A DNA stretch of 64,000 nt from positions 3,617,442 to 3,681,441 of the forward strand of contig NC_087392.1 of NCBI RefSeq assembly GCF_963675165.1, given 5' to 3'. The translations under genes were made by a program, and so were the position numbers. This document shows, in pieces, positions 1 to 17,500 of this stretch. Positions within the stretch are counted from its first letter, which is position 1; each line of letters begins with the position of its first letter. The DNA comes from Halichondria panicea. Its lineage: Eukaryota; Porifera; Demospongiae; Suberitida; Halichondriidae. The notes beneath the pieces were generated by a model. It was not told the origin of the DNA. It saw only the letters and a list, made by a program, of their open reading frames with translations, and searched no databases.

Positions 1-100
1 GTAATTAGAAGTGCCTAGAACATTATTGTAGGTAGTACCGTCACCCTGGAATTGACACTGAATCAATATTATAATAGATATGCATGCTTACCTGTATTAA

Positions 101-1170
101 CTAGAGCACTGAAGTGCAAACCCTCGGCTGGTGCCATGATTATAAGAGTATATAGTGATATAATGCAGTGCATGCATGTAGCAACTCAAGAGCAATCAAA
201 CTAAACACTGGAGAGGCATGCATGCTGAGAACAGTGGTAGTACATGAGGCATTGTGGAAACCTGGCCATGGAGTCTTAGAGAAGTATGGCTCCTACCAGG
301 CTGCTGCATAGATAAAAGAGCTACTGGAGTATAAGAGGATCGATCCAGAGTCAGTTAACAACCAGTCACAATTCTAGCTTTCTACTTTAGTGACCCTATT
401 CCATTGTTCCTGGTACGGGATCACTTCAGCTGCAAATACGTAGTCTACCACGTGTAGCTAGCCAACGTGCAAGTTCAGGCTTCTTAGCTTTTGCTCGACA
501 AAGAAGCTTTAACATCAAAAGCTGCCACTATTTAAAACTAAGATATTGTTGTATGAAGGCTATCTGTGCTGTAAACACAGTGCTGTGGTACCTAGGTGAG
601 TAGATATACCTGTGACAAACAAACTAGAGCACTAAAGTGCAAACCCTCGGCTGGTGACAAGAAACCAGAAGAGTGATATAATACAGTGCATGTGGTGATG
701 TTATCTATGGCTTAACTGTCCTAGCACAGAAACTCAGGAACAATAAACAGACTGGAGGCATGCTGAAACATTTGATAACAGTGTTTTAGTGGCACATAGA
801 TATATGCACTGTGGACTAGGATCACAGCAAAGATGCCTGGAGTCTCAGAGAAGTATGGCTCTTGCATGGATCCCAGAGTCAGCTAACAGGGCCAGGGACA
901 ACAAACCAGTCACAATTCTAGCTTTCTATTGTAGTGACCCTTTACCATTGTTCTTGGTACAGGATCAACTCAACTGTAAATATGTAGTGTATCTCAAATA
1001 AAGGCCGCGTGTAGTTTGCTAGCTGCCACGTGCAAGTTCAAGCTTTTCGCTAGACAACGAAGCTTTAGTAACATCGAAATCTGATATTGTTGTGTGAAGG
1101 ATATTATTATATGCTGCAAACGCAGCGCTATGGCATCCAGGTGAGTAGAGATACTCGTGACAAACAGACA
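101..1170. repeat. Tandem duplication, ~525-bp unit, two diverged copies
   Basis: Two head-to-tail copies are visible, about 101-623 and 624-1165. Both begin with a 'ctagagcact..aagtgcaaac' block followed by 'cctcggctgg'. Both contain a matching 'agagaagtatggct' block, then 'cacaattctagctttcta', and end in 'gcttt(a)..aacatc' and 'gtgagtaga'. Small indels separate them. I see no gene here; the short open frames in it are not conserved between the two copies. The same opening words occur near 19.5 kb and 23.85 kb, so the unit belongs to an interspersed family. Confidence 0.75.
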
Positions 1171-1371
1171 AACAAACCAACGGACTACTATACCCTCTGG
1201 CCGCGGCACGGCCTCGGGTAACAAACCAACAGACTACTATACCCGTGGCCGCACCTCGTGTAATAACATACATAACTCTTGGTTATGTGACTGTTTGCCA
1301 CTGTAACCCTTGCACCTAAGTGTGTGAAATATTGTGTTACATCTTGTTTATCAATTTAAAAAAGTGCACTC

Positions 1372-1554
1372 TACCGTATAGCGGGTATAAATGTTCGTGG
1401 ATTAAGCACGTACCACCACAAACATTTATAACCTCGAATTTAATATCGCATGCAAGCAATGCTGCAAAGAGTCCAATGCTGCAAAGAGTCTGCTATTCCA
1501 CGAAAATTAAATCCGCGAAAATGTATACCCTCGAAATATACCCGCTATACGGTA
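1372..1554. mobile_element. Palindromic MITE, family B ('taccgtatagcggg' ends)
   Basis: The left end reads 'taccgtatagcgggtata' and the right end is its near-perfect reverse complement 'atacccgctatacggta', about 180 bp apart. There is no coding capacity. The same terminal sequence recurs in this window at about 15805-15987, 27562-27763 and 52121-52336, with single-ended remnants near 4064-4097, 24825, 48965 and 52569. This is a miniature inverted-repeat element; the superfamily cannot be told from the ends alone. Confidence 0.75.
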
Positions 1555-2243
1555 TTTTGCTGATACATGTGGCTGTATGTATAGCGGGAAATTTTCGCAT
1601 TTTGGCTTCAGAGCCCTCAGCAGAAATGTTTGTGGGTACATTTCAATGCAAGGAAACCGCCTACCGATAGCTTTGCATGTGAAATACCAGTGCGTGGGAG
1701 TTTATCCCAGTTTTAATTTTCGCGTTAACTGCCCTGCCCTCGAAAATGCGTTAATATTGACCCGCTGTGTTACCCGGACCGTAGATATTTACGTATCTAT
1801 GTCCGGACCTAGCTACTTATTCTGGCCTACTTTCCAGATCGCCGGAGGTCACGTGATCGTCGGCTCCGTAGGGCCATTGCCAGAATGCGTATATTGCTAT
1901 TCCGGATCTAATTAGTTGTATGGGGGTCCCAACTGGCCCTACGCATCTGGAAATCTCACGTCAGTAGACGGAACTACAATAAAAACAGGTGGAAGATGAG
2001 GGAAGGGGAGGGAGAGAAATAGAGAAGTCACAGAGAAGTAGATCTTCTTGCGTCTTTGCAATTGCATGCACGTGGCAGACTGACTGTGCATGTGTGTACG
2101 TAGCCACATCCCCTTTCTCGTACTCCCACGCTAATGGCTTTGTTGCATGTGAGCTCACCAATATTAACTATGTTTAACCAAGCTTAAACCTAAAAAATGT
2201 TGCACCTCACGAAAATGTTGATTGTGCACATAATTATACACAG
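1555..2243. other. No gene seen; unique-looking sequence upstream of a terminal exon
   Basis: Open frames of 60-112 codons occur on both strands (for example 1577-1915), but they overlap MITE-derived sequence, have no recognisable domain and no convincing splice partners. The part just before 2244 is probably the last intron of the gene ending at 2390. Confidence 0.4.
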
Positions 2244-2390
2244 GTGCTGGAATACTCTCATAAGAACAGCACTGAGCTGGATGACTTGAACCGAACCTTT
2301 GGAACACTGGTGTTTGAGAGAATGGGTCCTGCCGAAACGGAACCTCTTTTAGCCTACTTTATCAGTACTTGCGAACTCATTATTTCATAA
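2244..2390 (+). CDS. Terminal coding exon of an unrecognised gene (partial)
   Basis: After a 3' splice site 'ttatacacag' at 2234-2243, an open frame runs for 48 codons to a TAA at 2388-2390, starting VLEYSHKN and ending CELIIS. The mixed polar and hydrophobic composition with FGTLVFERMGP looks like a folded protein rather than random translation. No upstream exon could be matched with confidence, so the rest of the gene probably lies left of the window or in weakly visible exons. The segment LNRTFGTLVF has a faint resemblance to the helix that follows the catalytic part of RhoGAP-like domains, but this is too short to name. Confidence 0.45.
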   Translation: MLEYSHKNSTELDDLNRTFGTLVFERMGPAETEPLLAYFISTCELIIS

Positions 2391-2639
2391 CAATTTTAGA
2401 TCAATGCTGTCCCAGCATAATTATTTTGTGCAATTTTGTGTGTGAGTGTGTGCTGTAGGTACTCACAGAGTTTACTTTTATGTACATGCACTAGTATAAG
2501 TGTACGTATACGCTATGAAGGAATAATTGTTGGGTAGATCTAAACGGAGTGCAGTATCAGAGATAAATCCAATTAGTGCATGCATGCATGACCTTAATTA
2601 TGGGATGCGTTTGTGTCAAAATATTGATGACAAAAACAC

Positions 2640-3070
2640 AAGGTTTTGGTGGTATTTACTAAACATTTGAGGGTATTTGGTAAACAACTGAGGGTATTTA
2701 GCAAATTAGGACTGAGGGTATTTAGCAAAGGACTAAGGGTATTTACTAAACAACTGAGGGTATTTAGCAAAGGACTGAGGGTATTTACTAAACAACTGAG
2801 GGTATTTAGCAAAGGACTGCGGAGGGTATTTAGCAAAGGACTGAGGGTATTAATTTTAGTAAACAACTGAGGGTATTTAGTAAATGTCTGTGGGTATTTA
2901 CTAAACAACTGAGGGGATTTAGCAAACAACTGAGGGGATTTAGCAAACAACTGAGGGCATTTAGTAAACGACTGAGAGTACTTTAGCAAATGGCTGAGGG
3001 GATTTAGCAAATAACTGAAGGCATTTAGTAAATGGCTGAGGGGATTTAGTAAAGGACTGAGGGTATTCTC
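2640..3070. repeat. Minisatellite, ~20-bp unit, about 20 copies
   Basis: Degenerate tandem copies of a unit close to 'actgagggtatttagcaaa' fill about 430 bp, alternating 'agcaaa' and 'agtaaa' variants with some 'actaaa'. On the minus strand the array reads as a KSPQLFAKSPQLF-like peptide repeat, but that frame has no start context or splice sites and is a by-product of the repeat. It lies between the terminal exon at 2244-2390 and the copine start. Confidence 0.9.
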
Positions 3071-3434
3071 TTCAGCGAGTCAAAGTCAACACTAGGCGTT
3101 TGTCTACTCCTCTTAACAGAGTGTGAATTCATCTGGGCACAGCAGAGAATTCTAGAAGAAGTCGTGCACACTGTGCATCATACTTAATTAGCTAAGGTCA
3201 AGTGGTTCCAGCCTCCTCTGGTACATGGTACAGTATCGTCAAGACTATGATTTTTCGCAGGTTTGACGACCATGATAATTAATTTTGTTGATACAAATGG
3301 CATAGTTCAGGAATGCACTCCTGTAGATCTATATAGCATCAGTCTCGTGGACTAAGAATAGATGTACACGAGCAGGATCGAGCTATAGGGAACTCCTGAC
3401 ACGAGTTAGCTATTATAGAACTAACTGTTTCATT
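3071..3434. promoter_or_regulatory. Copine upstream region
   Basis: This ~360-bp stretch lies between the minisatellite and the copine ATG. No TATA box or other element is recognisable with confidence. It presumably holds the copine promoter and 5' UTR, judged by position only. Confidence 0.35.
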
Positions 3435-10232
<6,798 letters not shown>

Positions 10233-10488
10233 TATCTGTCTCAATCGCCACTAATGTAGTTATAATTATGTATATTACTTACACCCATTATTTTTGTAAA
10301 TATTGATGCTCAGATTTAAGTGGTCTTAAACACGATATAATTATCTTGAAGTGGTACATGTATGATAATTATAACAAAGTGATAAGGTTGAGAGTACAGT
10401 ACTAACTGCACATAATTATATGTGTTATATAGCATACTTTTGAGCATTGCGCACATGTAGCTGTATTGTAGAAATTATGCATGTGTGC

Positions 10489-11798
10489 TTAATACATGTT
10501 TGTCTTTTTCATAATTCTGAGGAATTCTGCCTCACTGACTTCACCATCACCATCTTTGTCAGCCTCATCAATCATTTCCTGTATGGAGGATATAAACCGG
10601 GGATTGTATATACAACTGTCTCATATTCTTTTAACAATACAGTAGACTCTCGTTAATCCGGTCACCCTTGGGAACAGTGCATCTTGGCCAGAATAGCGAG
10701 GTGGCTGTATTTCAGAAAATAGCCGCAGCTAAAAAACAACCTTACCTCGAATCTAATGACTAATGTCTCCAGGATAATGAATCATTCTGCAATCTATCTG
10801 CCAAACCACACCCAAAACGTCATATCCGGCATGTATAAAATTACATTGAAACTTAGTTTTGGGGCCAGCCAGTATACGGAATAGCGAGTGGTTGCATTTC
10901 AGGGTGAGTTTTGTGAAGTTAACATCTAACTAGCAATCCATGCCAAACCAAATGGTCGGTATATCGAGGTGGCCATACTTCAGAGAGCCGGAATAGCGAG
11001 AGTCTACTGTACTACCATGTGCACAAATGTAAGTTTCACCTGGAGCTCTTCATCAGTGAGATTTTCTCCTAATTCTTTAGCCACTCTTTTCAGATTCATA
11101 AAAGAGATCTTTCCCTGTATTAAGACACTACAATTGTAAAGGAAATTGAAGTGTTACACTGACTTACTGTTTCATCATCATCAAACAGTCTGAAGGCTTT
11201 AAGGATTTCCTCCTTCGAATCTTTCTCTCCCTAAGAAGACAGAGGATAACTATGCCATGAATAGCACCCTTACCATTTTAGCTGTCATCATCTGCTGAAA
11301 CTCATTAAAATCAATAATTCCTGGAACGAAAATAATAAATTCACAAAGAATGCACATTTGACTGAACCTCACCAGATCCATCCTTATCAACGTCAGCTAT
11401 CATTTTCCTAATCTCTTCTTTCTTTGGTTCAAAACCGAGAGCTCTCATTGCCACCTACACACATTGCTGTGTAACTACATGTTTCGAAACATATAAAAAC
11501 TGCCTTTAGATCTGTAAAGCACTATTGTGAAAGTATTACCTTTAGTTCTTTTGCATCGATTTTACCTGATCCATCAGCATCAAACAGATCAAACGCTTCC
11601 CTTATCTCTTGCTTTTGTTCTTCTGTTAGTTCATTCTTTGGAGCTGAAGATACAGGTACATACCATTAGTGCAAATCGAAAGCTAGACGTACCTGGCCTT
11701 TTTTTGCTAGGTAAAACAGCCTGTCTTTTAAAACTAGTTGCCTGCAGGTATTAAGACACGATCCTCAAACTTTAAATGACATAAATAGTCCTTACCAT
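10489..11798 (-). CDS. Centrin (caltractin), four EF-hand calcium-binding protein
   Basis: Eight exons, 5' to 3': 11798-11796 (ATG only), 11741-11693, 11643-11540, 11454-11373, 11320-11274, 11230-11168, 11114-11040, 10578-10489; 513 nt, 170 aa, against ~170 in the family. A short basic N-terminus (MATSFKRQ, SKKRP) precedes four EF-hands with loops [37 protein letters not shown] and [15 protein letters not shown]. The C-terminus MKKTNMY matches the centrin MKKTxxY signature that sets centrin apart from calmodulin. Centrins act in centrioles, basal bodies and nucleotide-excision repair. The first exon carries only the start codon. Intron 7 holds a pogo-like MITE (10640-11009). Its 5' end faces the V-ATPase c gene 244 bp away. 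The paralogue type (1/2/4 versus 3) cannot be fixed by eye. Confidence 0.93.
10640..11009. mobile_element. Pogo/Tigger-like MITE with TA target duplication
   Basis: The 370-bp element starts 'cagtagactctcgttaatcc' and ends with the inverse 'agcgagagtctactg', and is bounded by TA on both sides. The ends resemble Tc1/mariner-pogo elements. Other copies in the window: 40463-40891, 44103-44505 (reversed), a degraded copy about 54282-54580 and a half copy about 28616-28684. It is non-autonomous, with no transposase. It lies in centrin intron 7. Confidence 0.85.
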
Positions 11799-12042
11799 GT
11801 CTTTTTTAGGATTAAAGTTTCGAGAGGAATACTTGGTGTGCTGTACATAGAATCAGGTGGCATCCACCCACTTTACAACCACGCATGCGCATTACGAAAT
11901 TGCCCTCCATCTTTCATCAGAAACATCACATGATTTCCTTTACACACACAAAAAGCTATCTGACAGAGTGAAGTGCTCATTTTACTGATTGTAAGTGCTC
12001 CAGTCTACCGTTTACAAAGAAAAGAACACAGAAATACATAAA
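11799..12042. promoter_or_regulatory. Shared divergent promoter, centrin / V-ATPase c
   Basis: Only 244 bp separate the two start codons on opposite strands, so both promoters must lie here or overlap. No TATA box is evident. Inferred from position. Confidence 0.5.
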
Positions 12043-13044
12043 ATGGGTGACACTAGTGAAAATCCGATTTATTCTTCTTTCTTTGGCGTTATGGGAGCCT
12101 CTGCAGCTATCATTTTCAGCTGTGAGTCAATTTTATCAGTATTTGTTACTCCTGCGCTCCCCTTTATTTGTTGTGTTTACTGTGCTAAAAACATTTATAT
12201 CTTTTGTGGTCTACAAAGTAGGTTTCCCTGTGCGCTCATAGCTAGTTATTTTGTGGCGTGTATTATAATTATTAATCTTCATTTATAGCACTGGGAGCTG
12301 CCTATGGGACTGCAAAGAGTGGAACTGGCATTGCTGCCATGAGTGTAATGAGACCAGATCTGATCATGAAGTCTGTGATCCCTGTGGTTATGGCTGGTAT
12401 CATTGCTATCTACGGTCTTGTTGTTTCTGTACTCATTGCTAACCAAAGTAAGTGAAATGCCTGTTTGTGTTTTGTCTTGTACTTAATCTTTGTAAATAGT
12501 CCTCATTATTTACTATTACGTGAAAATGCCCTAGCCTGTTATGGCTGAAACCTTTCTTTGGTTTGCTTTTAGTTCTTAGTACTGGTAAAAGTGCTTTTGG
12601 AGCACCAAATGTCACATGTCTCATTATTCTCTCGTTGTTGTACATGTCCGAATGGTACCATTGTTCTTATACAAACTATGCTGTAGTGTCATTATTATTT
12701 CGTCTCTCTTTGTAGTGGCTAAAGATATCAGTCTCTACAAGTGAGTTAAAAGTGACAAATATTTTTCCATTGATTCTTGCATACTCTGAAATTGCTCGTT
12801 TTGTATAACATTGATTGCTGGTATTTGATTACTTAGGTCCTTTTTGTTTCTTGGTGCTGGACTGTCTGTTGGTTTCAGTGGCTTAGCTGCAGGGTTCTCA
12901 ATTGGCATTGTTGGTGATGCAGGCGTGCGTGGTACTGCCCAGCAGCCTCGACTGTTTGTCGGTATGATCCTGATCCTGATCTTCGCAGAAGTGCTGGGAT
13001 TGTATGGACTTATTGTCGCTCTTGTGCTTTCCACAAGGAATTAG
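12043..13044 (+). CDS. ATP6V0C: V-type proton ATPase 16-kDa proteolipid subunit c
   Basis: Four exons: 12043-12121, 12289-12447, 12716-12740 (25-nt micro-exon), 12837-13044; 471 nt, 156 aa (the human protein is 155). It has four membrane helices in two repeats: [18 protein letters not shown] closes the first half and [20 protein letters not shown] the last helix, with the proton-carrying glutamate at residue 139. The [17 protein letters not shown] and [18 protein letters not shown] loops are diagnostic. The c-ring rotates in the Vo sector and acidifies endosomes, lysosomes and secretory vesicles. Oddities: the helix-1 junction reads FSSLGAAYG where FSALGAAYG is usual, from a codon split by intron 1. 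Its 3' end converges on the TrmH gene (222 bp between stops). Confidence 0.97.
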
Positions 13045-13266
13045 TGAACACTCACTAATTGCTAAAATGTGTACTCCGTTCCTTTCTTTTGACAATATGT
13101 AGCTAATATCACTGTGAAGCAACAATACTAGAGACTTAAGTAGATGTACACGTATTTGATGTTAGTATTAATTTTATGTTTCTGGCTGTATGTAATATAC
13201 ATGTAACAATTATATAATTATTGTCAAGTGTGCAGAGTATGTGCGACAACTTAAAGCTGATCAGTT

Positions 13267-13996
13267 TCATGGCTTATTAAAATAATGGTGTATATTTTGT
13301 TCTGTAATGCCCAAGCTTTTCATGTAATATGACAATGTAAGTGTGTCCTGTTCCTCTTCTGTAAGGCAGCCATTGAGACCCTGTATAACAATTATGTGGA
13401 ACAGTACACATGCAATCAACAAAACTCACCATTTTCCCAATTCTGTGACAATAAGCGTGATACAAAGTTATAGCTACACACACAGAAACATTGAAGCTTT
13501 CCACAAAGCCCTTCATCGGCAAAGAAAACTGCAAATCTGAAAATTTGGCAAGTCCCTCTGATATACCTTTTTGTTCATTGCCAAAAGCAACAACCATTTT
13601 CTTGGAGAAATCAATGTCCACTATATCCAAAGAACAATTTGGACTCGTACTGGCAATCATGTACCCGTTATCTTTGAGCATGTGTACGCAATCTTCTAGA
13701 TTACTCCAGTCCAAGATCTCGAGCCACTGCTTGGCACCAGCATCCGTTCGAATACGTTCTACTTTCTCATTAGCCACAGGAGGGACAGTCGTCAATCGAT
13801 GCATACACAGTACACCAAATGCGTCCATGGTCCTAGCAACTGCATTCTCATTGCCTTTATCGTGAACATTTTCAAGGAGAATGCCGAATGATCTAGTTCT
13901 AGAGGGCACGACTGATGCTATTTTTGATCTCCTAGCCTCAGATACCATCGGAGACAGTGACTGTAAAGCTCTTTTCACAAATGTTTTATTCGCCAT
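13267..13996 (-). CDS. TrmH/SpoU-family RNA 2'-O-ribose methyltransferase
   Basis: Two exons, 13996-13430 and 13380-13267, separated by a 49-bp intron; 226 aa. This is a SPOUT-fold enzyme using SAM. Motif 1 region: GILLENVHDKGNENAVARTM; motif 2: FGNEQKGIS; motif 3: LPMKGFVESFNVSV. The asparagine at the NENAVARTM position and the deep-knot FNVSV stretch are as in bacterial TrmH, which makes Gm18 in tRNA, and the length is close to bacterial TrmH (~229). Exon 2 is needed: splicing replaces a junk tail with GLNGCLTEEEQ..SYYMKSLG, a normal TrmH C-terminal helix. The start at 13996 (MANKTFVKR) is the first ATG in frame. The animal Trm3/TARBP1 enzymes are far longer, so this is a separate, bacterial-like clade. 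It faces the NSUN7-like gene A across 529 bp. Substrate is inferred only. Confidence 0.88.
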
Positions 13997-14524
13997 CTTC
14001 AAACGTCATCAGTTTAAGATAGAAGAGGAAGTGGGCGTGGGACAGAGGCTGAATTACAGCTTTCACCAACATCTTGTTGGGACCGGGTTCTTGACGTGCA
14101 GCAACAGCAGCGAGCGGTAGCTGTTGACGTTGTTCTTGATCGTTTACAACGTTAACGGTGGTACGGGCATGGGGCCTAGGGGGAGCCTGTATATGGCGAT
14201 CAATAAAGTTACGCCTGCTTGGAAAGCTTGATATAATCCAGAAAACGTCCATAATCTTGTGACTTCATTAATTTGTGACCTCATCATGCACCTGCTAATT
14301 ATTATGACGAAAGACTAACAAGTAGCTTCCATTATAAGCCGCAATGCCAATGAAGGGACAAGGCACCAAAATTATGTGTGCACAAAAGGCCAGCTGCATT
14401 TAATGTAAAGTCAATTTTATAGTCAATTTTTTTATATTATAAATAGGTACTTGCAAGCCCGTCGAAACAGTGGCTGCAATTACATTGCTGTGATCCCAAA
14501 CGCATCAGAAAACTTCTGCAGCAA
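13997..14524. promoter_or_regulatory. Divergent intergenic region, TrmH / NSUN7-like A
   Basis: 528 bp lie between the two start codons. A minus-strand open frame (13986-14252) overlaps the TrmH start in another frame; it has no domain and is likely 5' UTR. No core promoter element is recognisable. Confidence 0.4.
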
Positions 14525-17500
14525 ATGAGTGATACAAACGAAAGTGAGTTAACTCGCCATTAAATTTATAATCACCGTACTTCTTTGAAATAATATGCCC
14601 TGGACATTCCTTGATTCGTATTTTCTTGTTTTGGATACACTAGTTTCACAAACATAATTATGAAAAAGCAGCGCCTTATGTAGGCAACTATATGCTGCTT
14701 ACCAGATTCAGGGTTATGAAATTACACTGTACTTTATATACCAGGATTTTATTACAGTGTCGTTCTATGTGTTGTCCTTCAAAAAGGTGCCTCATACAAT
14801 AACACTCTCCTCAAACATTATTCGAATCTGCTTATAAATCTGGACGTTATACCATACATAATAGTCTTGCTTATTCATTCACCAAAATAATTATGGGGAA
14901 TATTAGTCTATTATAGCCAGCCACCCTACTTTCTATTGTGTTAGTCGAGAAAGTTTGCACACTAGTCTGAAGCCTCTACAAATTCAATGGTCATAATTAT
15001 ATTTGGGATGTCTGAGCTTGGTTTGATTTCGTCTACAGGCTATGGCAAGTCTTTGTGCTTTCAACTACTGCTTGCAAAGACAATCCGACTATCGTAGAGG
15101 TAGATGGTAGCCTCTTCTGGCTTCAGAATAGTGTGCAAGCCTTCTCGACCAACAAAATAGAGAGCATAAACTACAGCTTCACGAAACCCAGTCATTGAGA
15201 CAAAAATATTATAGAATACAGTGGAACCTCTTATAACGGACTCTCAAAGTAGTGGACAGTATGCCTTGTACCAACTGTTTTTACTATTTAACTAGTGTAC
15301 TTGCAACTCCGAATAGCGTTAAACTCCGGACAACAGACAAGTCGCCTACACGAAGATACATTTATAGCAGAATTAACGGACGAAGGGTGTGGTTTTAGAT
15401 ATTGTTGTCATGCTCCTTTAGATTATCACATTTCTTAGCAAGAGGACTGCTGTGACTATTAGCTGACCTAAGTATATTCTATTCTTGTCATGTGTGCATG
15501 CAAATTCACCATCAGTCATGTAACGACAGTCTACTTGGCACTTTCTAATCAATTTGTCTGGCTACGTTACATGTATTCAGTTCATCATGTAATTTGAAGT
15601 CATTATTCAATCTCTACATACCTTATAAACACATAATTTTAGGATAACGTAACCTTATATGGTATAACCCCCCAATAAAGGACACCTCCGAATAACGGAC
15701 AAAACATATTGCACCAACTTGTCTGTTATTCGCAGGTTCTACCTAGTAATTATGGTGATTTGCTAACGTAGAATGGGTTCCCAGTTCTGGGTAATCAATA
15801 TCGTATACCGATAGCGGGTAATTTTCGTGGGGTAAAAAATTTGTTATTTTCGTGGCAAGCTGACCTCGACAAAATTTTAACGTCGGTGTAGCTTACCGGA
15901 ACATCCAGTGCAGGCAATGAAATTTTTATTCACGAAAACCACAGTTTTCCATTTTTTACCCCGCGAAAATTACCCGCTATACGGTATAATTATGGTGGAA
16001 ATTTGTGTATTGTACGGCATCATAGCAATGTCTAGCCTGATCCAAGGCCGAGTTTTCGCTTTTATAGCGGTTAGGCGAACAACTAGGCCTGGTACTAGTT
16101 GTCTGCGCATGCGTCAAATTTTCATTATATTTGTGGTCGGCCAACCAATAATTGCATAGAAAATTCACAGACTGCTTCATAAGGGAGTTGCCGATTGTGC
16201 TGCAGCATGATTATAGTGACCCAGGGCAACTTCAGGATGATTGAATGCCTCAAATTACTTAGGTTTAGCAGGCTGCTGGACCTCTCTGATTCTAGGCCTC
16301 TATTCGTAACTCAGGTAAATCTTGTTTTTCTTGTTAGAAACGTAGATTCTCTTGATGCCTCTGAGCTACCACAAACAACGCTCGAATGAGCAGATACACA
16401 CTCCAGTCCTGTCAGTAGGACAAGATTAAAAAGAAATCAAAGACAAGAAGAGGGTTTAAACCCTTACCTCACACTGTCCAGTCTCGTACGTCCGTTAGTA
16501 TAGCCAAGAGGAGCACTGTTGGACATGGGATAGCTGGATATTGGCTCATGTAAGATGGATCCATAAAGAGTGAATAAGTACAGAGTCCCACCTACGCAAT
16601 AATTGTTCCTGTGCAGAGAAGTAGAATACGTGTACATATTGTGGTTAGTATCATTGTTAATCCCTCTGTTTGAGCTGATGATGGCAGCACCAAGTCCTCT
16701 AGCTCACACTCTTCACTTGATCCACCATCAATGGACTTGGTGGATCTAGATCTTGCCAAACAAAAATGACTTGATAGAATTACACAAAAATATCTGACCT
16801 TGACAAGCTTGACCTTTAGCTTGTCTTCTTGTTCTTCTGTCTTCAGAATAATGTTTTCTAAGCTTCACGGAAGATAAAATCTTCAGCTAAGAGCCATTCC
16901 AATAATGATAAATGGGATACTGACTGCTAGTACACGATAGTACACGAATATAAATGTCACAAAAGTGAACGAGAATATTATACTAATAGCCAGAACCTGG
17001 CTAATGACTGACGCATGCGCAGACAACTAGTACCAGGCCTAGTTGTTCACCTAACCGTTATAAAAGCGAAAACTTGGCCTGGGATCGAGGCTAAGCAATG
17101 TCACTATGAGCTGTATGAATATTTAGAAATTAGGCAGTTCATACGAACATTTGTACCAACGAAAATGACTTGCTATACGGTAACGAATGCATGCGCACTA
17201 TCACCAATACAACAAAATGAGGCTGTATGTTTTTCTCCTTCCGCTATAGTAAAGAAAAATAGCCCTAGGGACAAGGCTAATTGTGATTCAAAAGATGGCT
17301 CTCAACATCCCTTTGATATTCATGGGGGGGGGGGAGGTGCTGCATTAATTGCACTATCCTAGTAATACTGCATGTCATTGTGCTCAGTTCATTCAAAATT
17401 TAATGTACATGTGTTTAGATGAAAGTGGTTTGGTGAAGTTTCTTCCCGGCGTGATCAATGAGTCAAAGGACAATGAGCAGATTGAGCAGATTCTTTCTCT

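Noticed and set aside
1577-1915. 112-codon plus-strand open frame
   Set aside because: It begins beside a MITE, has no recognisable domain and no splice partner; composition fits chance.
2594-3010. Minus-strand open frame of 138 codons with a KSPQLFAKSPQLF-type repeat
   Set aside because: It is a translation of the minisatellite; unit-length changes break the frame elsewhere in the array and no splice sites or domain are present.
2640-3070. CRISPR-like array
   Set aside because: Units are tandem with no unique spacers, and the window is animal nuclear DNA.
13277-13430. Unspliced C-terminus of the TrmH-type protein
   Set aside because: Removing a 49-bp GT-AG intron gives a tail typical of TrmH, whereas read-through gives unconserved sequence.
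13986-14252. 88-codon minus-strand open frame upstream of TrmH
   Set aside because: No domain, out of frame with TrmH, and in the likely 5' UTR; no splice site joins it.
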